Of a stretch of 10,692 nucleotides of DNA, positions 6,729 through 10,692 are shown piece by piece. The position numbers were made by a program, and so were the translations under genes. The stretch is from DATJPD01 sp036394195 (lineage in GTDB: Bacteria > Pseudomonadota > Alphaproteobacteria > CACIAM-22H2), in NCBI GenBank assembly GCA_036394195.1, contig DASWFO010000181.1:1-10692 (forward strand), read 5' to 3'. The notes under the pieces were generated by a model, which searched no databases, was not told the DNA's origin, and worked only from the letters and a program-made list of their open reading frames with translations. Within the stretch, counting starts at the first letter, position 1, and each line of letters starts with the position of its first letter.

Positions 6729-7706
6729 ATGCCGGGCAGAAATAAATCGTTTCGTTGCGCCGGCGCTCTGGCGTTCGCCCTGCTTTTGGGGTCGGCCACG
6801 GCATTGGCCGAGACCTATCCGGCCAAGCCGGTGAGGCTGCTGGTCGGCGCGTCCGCCGGCGGCACCACCGACACGCTGGCGCGTGGAATTGCGCCCGGCA
6901 TGACCGCGGCCCTGGGGCAGCCCTTCGTTGTCGAGAACAAGGCAGGGGCGGGCGGCAATCTCGCGGCCGAGGCGGTCGCGACCGCGGCTCCGGACGGCTA
7001 CACCCTGCTGGTGAGCTATACCAGCCACACCATCAACGCGACGCTCTATCCCAATCTGCCGTTCGACGCGGTCACCGACTTCACGCCGATCAGCATGATC
7101 GCGACGGTGCCGAGCCTCCTGGTCGGCAATCCGCACGTGCCGGCCGACACGCTCGCCGACCTGATCGCCTATGCGAAGGCCAATCCCGGGAAGCTGACGA
7201 TCGGCATCGGCGGGCTTGGCTCGTCGCTGCACATGGCCGGCGACATGCTGAAGCTCGAGGCCGGCGTGTCGATCCTCAACGTGCCCTACAAGGGGACCGC
7301 GCCGGCGATGGCCGACGTGATCGGCGGCCATGTCGATCTGATGTTCGCGAGCGTCCTGACCGGTGCCACCCAGGTCCGCGCCGGCGCGCTGAAGGCGTTC
7401 GGCGTCACCAGCAAAGCGCGGCTCGCCCCGATGCCCGAGGTGCCGCCGATCGCCGACGTCGTGCCCGGGTTCGAATCGAATGCGTGGTTCGGCCTGTTCG
7501 GCCCGGCGAAGCTGCCGCCGGCGGTCACCGACCAGCTCTATCGCGCCGTCACGCAAGCCGTCCGGGAGCCGCGGCTTGTGGCACGGCTGGAAAAAGAGGG
7601 CGCCTCGCCGGTCGGCAGCAAGCCCGCGGACTTCGCCGCCTTCGTCGGCCAGGACGTGCAGCGCTGGGCGCCGATCGTGAAGCAGTCGGGCGCGGTGCCT
7701 GAATGA
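6729..7706 (+). CDS. Tripartite tricarboxylate transporter (TTT) receptor, Bug family
   Basis: This 325-residue periplasmic solute receptor has a Sec-type signal peptide (positive start, hydrophobic core about 11-22, cleavage at ALA|ET after residue 27). The mature protein opens with YPAKPVRLLVG, the near-universal start of Bug proteins. It continues with SAGGTTDTLAR (D48 in the ligand loop), VVENKAGAGGN, AAPDGYTLL, DFTPIS, AKANPGKLTIG and VPYKGTAPAMADVIGGHVDLMF. Bug proteins bind carboxylates, amides or related small molecules and either feed TctA/TctB membrane subunits or act as orphan sensors. No TctA or TctB is present in the window. The gene begins 2 bases after the ABC receptor stop, so it belongs to the same transcript. 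The frame stays open upstream to 6273, but that stretch is antiphase to the preceding gene and carries no family motif. Confidence 0.95.
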   Translation: MPGRNKSFRCAGALAFALLLGSATALAETYPAKPVRLLVGASAGGTTDTLARGIAPGMTAALGQPFVVENKAGAGGNLAAEAVATAAPDGYTLLVSYTSHTINATLYPNLPFDAVTDFTPISMIATVPSLLVGNPHVPADTLADLIAYAKANPGKLTIGIGGLGSSLHMAGDMLKLEAGVSILNVPYKGTAPAMADVIGGHVDLMFASVLTGATQVRAGALKAFGVTSKARLAPMPEVPPIADVVPGFESNAWFGLFGPAKLPPAVTDQLYRAVTQAVREPRLVARLEKEGASPVGSKPADFAAFVGQDVQRWAPIVKQSGAVPE

Positions 7707-7753
7707 CATGCGGGCGCTGTTCGCGTCGCCCCGGATGACGGTATGCTCGGACG

Positions 7754-8890
7754 ATGGTTCACGAGGTGCAGATGCAGCCGGGATCGAGAGAGGGGCGGGT
7801 CGCCCTCTATAACCGCAACAAGCTGAAGCTCGGCCTGTTCGGCGCCAACTGCTCGTCGGGCCGCGCCGTGACGCAGGTGCCCGAGCGCTGGTCGGGGAGC
7901 TGGCCGGACAATTTGCGCCTGGCCCAGATGGCGGACGAGGCCGGCATCGACTTCATGCTGCCGATCGCGCGCTGGAAGGGCTATGGCGGCGACACCGATT
8001 ACCAGGGCGCCACCCTGGAGACGCTGACCTGGGCGTCGGGCCTGCTGGCGCGGACGAAACGCATGACCGTGTTCGGCACGGTCCATGCGCCGCTGTTCAA
8101 TCCGATCATCGCCGCCAAGGAGTTCGTGACCGCCGACCATATCGGCGAGGGCCGCTTCGGCCTCAACGTCGTGGTCGGCTGGAACGAAGGCGAGTTCGAG
8201 ATGTTCGGCGTCGCCCAGCGCGACCACGAGGCGCGCTACGAGTACGCGCAGGAATGGATCGACGCGGTGAAGAGGGCGTGGAGCGAGCCGGCTAACTTCG
8301 ATTTCACCGGCAAGTTCATCAAGCTCAAGAACGTGCGCGCGGCACCGAAGCCGTATGGCGGCACGCATCCGGTGCTGATGAACGCCGGGGCGTCGGCGAC
8401 CGGCCAGGCCTTCGCGATCCGCAACTGCGATGCGCTGTTCTCGTCGTCCAAGCTCGATACGCTCGACGATTCCGCGAAGCACGTGCAGAACGTGAAGCGC
8501 CTCGGCCGCGAGAACGGCCGGGACATCGGCGTCTACACGGTCGGCGTGGTCACCTGCCGCCCGACCCAGACAGAGGCGGAGGACTACTACCAGCACTGCT
8601 CGGTCGAGCACGCGGACTGGGCGGCGGTCGATTCGATCATGGGCATGCGGGGCATCACCGCGCAGTCGGTGGCGGCGGAAGAGTTCAAGCGCATCCGCAA
8701 CGCCACCGCGCGCGGCCTGTCGGGCCTGCCGCTGGTCGGCGATCCGGACGACGTGGCGAAGGACCTCGCCGCGGTGAGTGCGGCCGGGTTCACCGGCGTC
8801 GGCGTGTCGTTCGTGAATTACATCGACGAGCTGCCGTATTTCTGCGCCGAAGTCCTGCCGCGTCTGCGGCGGCTGGGCCTGCGCGAATAA
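7754..8890 (+). CDS. LLM-class flavin-dependent monooxygenase (bacterial luciferase fold), RutA/SfnG-like
   Basis: This protein of 378 residues (372 if started at 7772) has the length and motifs of the RutA-like branch of luciferase-fold monooxygenases. GLFGANCSSG (27-36) is the first strand, and FMLPIARWKGYGG (67-79) is the region matching the R-G-[FY]-G-G loop of RutA. Then come TVFGTVHAPL, GRFGLNVVVGWNEGEF (133-148), a family hallmark near the FMN site, and RYEYAQEWIDAVKRAW. These enzymes use FMNH2 from a separate reductase and O2. RutA opens the uracil ring at an amide bond and SfnG oxidises dimethyl sulfone. No flavin reductase gene is visible here. The start is uncertain: 7754 has no Shine-Dalgarno site, while the ATG at 7772 has GAGGTG at 7763-7768. 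A 47-base gap separates it from the upstream receptor, so a separate promoter is possible. Confidence 0.92.
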   Translation: MVHEVQMQPGSREGRVALYNRNKLKLGLFGANCSSGRAVTQVPERWSGSWPDNLRLAQMADEAGIDFMLPIARWKGYGGDTDYQGATLETLTWASGLLARTKRMTVFGTVHAPLFNPIIAAKEFVTADHIGEGRFGLNVVVGWNEGEFEMFGVAQRDHEARYEYAQEWIDAVKRAWSEPANFDFTGKFIKLKNVRAAPKPYGGTHPVLMNAGASATGQAFAIRNCDALFSSSKLDTLDDSAKHVQNVKRLGRENGRDIGVYTVGVVTCRPTQTEAEDYYQHCSVEHADWAAVDSIMGMRGITAQSVAAEEFKRIRNATARGLSGLPLVGDPDDVAKDLAAVSAAGFTGVGVSFVNYIDELPYFCAEVLPRLRRLGLRE

Positions 8891-8903
8891 GAAACAAGTC
8901 AAC

Positions 8904-8910
8904 GGGGAGG
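8904..8910 (+). promoter_or_regulatory. Strong Shine-Dalgarno site for the second TTT receptor gene
   Basis: GGGGAGG lies 5 bases before the ATG at 8916 in an A-rich 25-base gap (8891-8915). It is one of the best ribosome-binding sites in the window and settles this start. Confidence 0.75.
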
Positions 8911-8915
8911 GAACA

Positions 8916-9896
8916 ATGGCCAGCACTTTGTGGATCTCGATGCGCCGCGCGACCGCCGCGGCGGCGCTGGCGCTGCTCGGCACGGCGGCCGCCGCGCAGA
9001 CTTATCCGACCAAGCCGATCCGCATGATCGTGCCGTTTCCGGCCGGCGGTCCGTCGGACGTGCTGGCGCGGGTGATCGGCCAGAAGATGACCGATACCTT
9101 CGGGCAGCAGATCGTGGTCGACAATCGGCCCGGCGGCAACACGATCATCGGCGCCGAGGCGGTGGCCAAGGCCGCACCCGACGGCTACACGCTGCTGATG
9201 GCGATCGATTCGACGCTGACCATGAACCAGTACCTGTACAGCAAGCTGCCCTACGATCCGCTCAAGGACTTCACGCCGATCTCGCTGGCCGGGCTGGCGC
9301 CGGTGATTATCGAGGTGGACGCCGCCACCGGGCCGCAGAGTGTCCGCGAGTTGTTCGGGCGCGCCAAGGCCAATCCTGGCAAGCTCACCTATGGCGCCGG
9401 TACGATCACGACGCAGCTGATCGGCGAGATGCTGAAGTCCATGGCCGGAATCGACATCGTCTATGTCGCCTATCGCGGGAGCGCGCCGACGGTGCAAGGT
9501 CTCCTGACTCGCGAGGTCAGCTTCACCATCGACGGCGTCACCGCGAGCGTGCCGCATATCGAGAGCGGGACGTTCCGCGTGCTGGCGACCACGGGGGCCA
9601 AGCCGATCGCCGCCCTGCCCAAGGTGCCGCCGCTCGCGTCGGAGCCCGGCTTCGCCGGCTTCGACGTCGCGACTTGGCTCGGCCTCGTGGCCCCGGCCGG
9701 GACGCCGGCCCCGGTCGTCAACAAGCTGGCGCAGGAGATCGCGCGGATCGCCGGCCTGCCGGACGCGAAGGAGAAGCTCGCCGCCGCCGGCATCGACCTC
9801 ACCAGCGATAGGCCTGATGAGTTCGGCCACTTCATCCGCGGCGAGGCGGAGCGCTGGTCCAAGGTGATCAAGCAGGCGGGAATCCACCTCGACTGA
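8916..9896 (+). CDS. Tripartite tricarboxylate transporter (TTT) receptor, Bug family (second copy)
   Basis: This 326-residue periplasmic receptor has a Sec signal peptide (RR at 10-11, Ala/Leu-rich core, cleavage at AAA|QT after residue 27). Mature motifs are YPTKPIRMIVPFPAGGPSD (29-48, with D48 in the ligand loop), VVDNRPGGNTIIGAEAV, AAPDGYTLL, DFTPIS and AKANPGKLTYG. It shares the family frame with the receptor at 6729-7706 but differs through the ligand-contact loops (PFPAGGPSD against GASAGGTTD; IDSTLTMNQ against YTSHTINAT). It is therefore a paralogue with a probably different ligand, not a recent duplicate. It keeps the classic P-F-x-A-G-G-x-x-D loop, which the first copy has partly lost. 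It follows the LLM monooxygenase by 25 bases, and the two may form a pair in which the receptor delivers the monooxygenase substrate. No membrane subunits are present nearby. Confidence 0.95.
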   Translation: MASTLWISMRRATAAAALALLGTAAAAQTYPTKPIRMIVPFPAGGPSDVLARVIGQKMTDTFGQQIVVDNRPGGNTIIGAEAVAKAAPDGYTLLMAIDSTLTMNQYLYSKLPYDPLKDFTPISLAGLAPVIIEVDAATGPQSVRELFGRAKANPGKLTYGAGTITTQLIGEMLKSMAGIDIVYVAYRGSAPTVQGLLTREVSFTIDGVTASVPHIESGTFRVLATTGAKPIAALPKVPPLASEPGFAGFDVATWLGLVAPAGTPAPVVNKLAQEIARIAGLPDAKEKLAAAGIDLTSDRPDEFGHFIRGEAERWSKVIKQAGIHLD

Positions 9897-10124
9897 CGCA
9901 GGCGTCCGAGCAGACGGAATCGCGTCTATTCCCGCCTCACCCGGGCGAAAGCGGGGGGCCACGGTTCAGCGGCACGATGGTTGCCCGCTCTCCGCCTGCG
10001 CGTCGCCTGCGCGGGGACAAGCTTCGCGGGCATGACGAATTAGGAGCGGACGGGAACTTTCGCGCGAGTTCGGCGTTCTTACCGCCTGACCAAAAGGTCG
10101 AGGAACGGTCCGGCGCAGCATCTG
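9897..10124. other. Intergenic region without a convincing gene
   Basis: Apart from the repeat-like element, this stretch shows no coding signature. A 63-codon frame at 9977-10168 (+) and longer frames on the minus strand run straight through the palindromic element and have no recognisable motif. I see no Rho-independent terminator with a T run after 9896, no tRNA, and no clear -35/-10 pair before the thioesterase gene. The bases from 10030 to 10160 are slightly less GC-rich than the flanking genes, as expected for a regulatory region. Confidence 0.5.
9928..10040 (+). repeat. Structured intergenic repeat-like element (degenerate palindromic GC-rich type)
   Basis: Between the second TTT receptor and the thioesterase, the sequence resembles the dispersed 'CGTCATTCCCGCGAAAGCGGGAATCC' intergenic elements common in high-GC proteobacteria. 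The left part has CCCGC (9931-9935) facing GCGGG (9951-9955) around CGGGCGAAAG. The right part has GCCCGC (9983-9988) facing GCGGGC (10026-10031), enclosing a tandem CGCCTGCGCG (9993-10002 and 10004-10013) and a CGCG/CGCG pair around an AAGCTT. It ends in GCATGACGAAT, a typical repeat border. It could form strong RNA hairpins and may act as a transcript end for the operon. I infer dispersal from resemblance only; one window cannot show copy number. Confidence 0.5.
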
Positions 10125-10692
10125 ATGCCATATGGCCTGAACCAGCAAATTGCGTCGACACGGTCTGACCCGCCGGTCGCGCGAACGTCTCCACCTGCGT
10201 CCTTCTCTTCCCTCGTGCCGCTGAAGCCGGATGGGGTGGGCCGTCCGGTTTTCCTGATCCCCGGCGTCTACGGCGTCGTGGCGGAGATGAAGCCACTGGC
10301 GCAGGCGTTGTGCTCCGGCCGGCCGGTCTACGGCCTGCAGCCGCGCGGCTTCGACCCCGGGCGGATGCCGGACGACCGCATCGAGGACATGGCGCGGCAT
10401 TACATCCAGGAGATCCGAACCGTCCAGCCGCGCGGGCCCTATGCCCTGGTCGGCTTTTCGTTCGGCGGGCACATCGCGTTCGAGATGGCGCATCAGCTGC
10501 GCGCGGCGGGCGAGGACATCGAACTGCTGGCGCTGCTCGATGCCCCGATGCACCGGCGCTATCTCCCCGGCCTCGCGCGGGCGCGGTTTCGATTGAGCCG
10601 CGCCGGGCGGGCGTTGCGCCGACTGACGGCCCGGCAACGAGACGAGCGGCTGCCGCATCCGTGGCGGGCGCTGCGCGAGTGGCGGGATCGGC
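10125..10692 (+). CDS. Type I thioesterase-like alpha/beta hydrolase, 3' end outside the window
   Basis: The first 189 residues of a thioesterase-fold protein are visible. VPLKPDG-x-GRPVFLIPGVYG starts the domain, with the oxyanion-loop region in IPGVYG. RPVYGLQPRGFDPG, RIEDMARHYIQEIRTVQPRGPYALVG and the nucleophile elbow GFSFGG (S112) follow, then LLALLDAP (D139, probable triad acid). The His would lie beyond the edge. This order matches stand-alone or C-terminal thioesterases of NRPS/PKS and fatty acyl systems. The ATG at 10125 gives a 29-residue Ser/Pro-rich leader and lacks a good Shine-Dalgarno site. A GTG at 10215, just before the domain, is the alternative. The frame opens only at 10044, after a TAG at 10041-10043, so this is not the tail of a multidomain protein unless a frameshift lies upstream. 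It looks like a separate transcription unit. Confidence 0.8.
   Translation, partial: MPYGLNQQIASTRSDPPVARTSPPASFSSLVPLKPDGVGRPVFLIPGVYGVVAEMKPLAQALCSGRPVYGLQPRGFDPGRMPDDRIEDMARHYIQEIRTVQPRGPYALVGFSFGGHIAFEMAHQLRAAGEDIELLALLDAPMHRRYLPGLARARFRLSRAGRALRRLTARQRDERLPHPWRALREWRDR

Noticed and set aside
7538..8983. Minus-strand frame of 481 codons
   Set aside because: It is antisense to the TTT receptor and LLM monooxygenase genes; its low-complexity Arg/His/Gln composition indicates a shadow.
9897..9927. Possible Rho-independent terminator after the second TTT receptor
   Set aside because: There is no T run and no compact stem directly after the stop; only the downstream repeat-like element can form hairpins.
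9977..10168. Possible 63-codon gene in the spacer (+)
   Set aside because: It runs through the palindromic element, has no ribosome-binding site or motif, and its residues look like translated repeat.
1..10692. CRISPR arrays, tRNA/rRNA genes, insertion sequences, toxin-antitoxin or phage-defence genes
   Set aside because: I saw no spaced repeats, clover-leaf patterns, transposase motifs or defence domains anywhere in the window.

Overview
This is a high-G+C window, with strong G/C bias in third codon positions and many long antisense shadow frames. Gene content points to a soil- or plant-associated proteobacterium of the Rhodospirillales, Hyphomicrobiales or Burkholderiales type. Orphan TTT (Bug) receptors, NitT/TauT-type ABC transporters, hydantoinase-family proteins and FAD or flavin monooxygenases are typical of such genomes. 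I cannot place the genus from the sequence. All genes I accept are on the + strand.

Layout. Positions 2-139 are the last 45 codons of a hydantoinase A / oxoprolinase-family protein. Six genes follow with no gaps, each overlapping its predecessor: an isochorismatase-fold hydrolase (136-741), a fumarate-reductase-type FAD enzyme (738-2168), an arylmalonate decarboxylase / maleate isomerase-like protein (2165-2908), an ABC ATPase (2901-3713), its permease (3710-4510), and a PHBH-type FAD monooxygenase (4507-5700). After 9 bases comes a Tat-exported NMT1/THI5-type ABC receptor (5710-6726), then a TTT receptor (6729-7706). A 47-base gap precedes a RutA-like LLM flavin monooxygenase (7754 or 7772-8890), and a second TTT receptor follows (8916-9896). 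Positions 9897-10124 hold no convincing gene but contain a structured, repeat-like element (about 9928-10040). The window ends inside a type I thioesterase-like alpha/beta hydrolase (10125->10692) that looks unrelated to the operon.

How the genes fit together. The cluster reads as one catabolic operon for a small organic acid or an N-containing ring compound. Uptake would be by an ABC transporter plus two periplasmic TTT receptors. Oxidation would be by a FAD hydroxylase and an FMN-type monooxygenase, redox work by the fumarate-reductase-like flavoprotein, and ring opening or hydrolysis by the HyuA-like protein and the isochorismatase-fold enzyme. The AMDase/maleate isomerase-like protein would rearrange a C4-type or malonate-type acid. 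The fold set resembles the nicotinate (NicC/NicF/NicE), hydantoin/creatinine and Rut uracil pathways but matches none of them. The most striking point is that two enzymes of cysteine-dependent superfamilies each carry Gly where a catalytic Cys is normally found (G146 of the hydrolase, G185 of the AMDase-like protein). The substrate is unknown.
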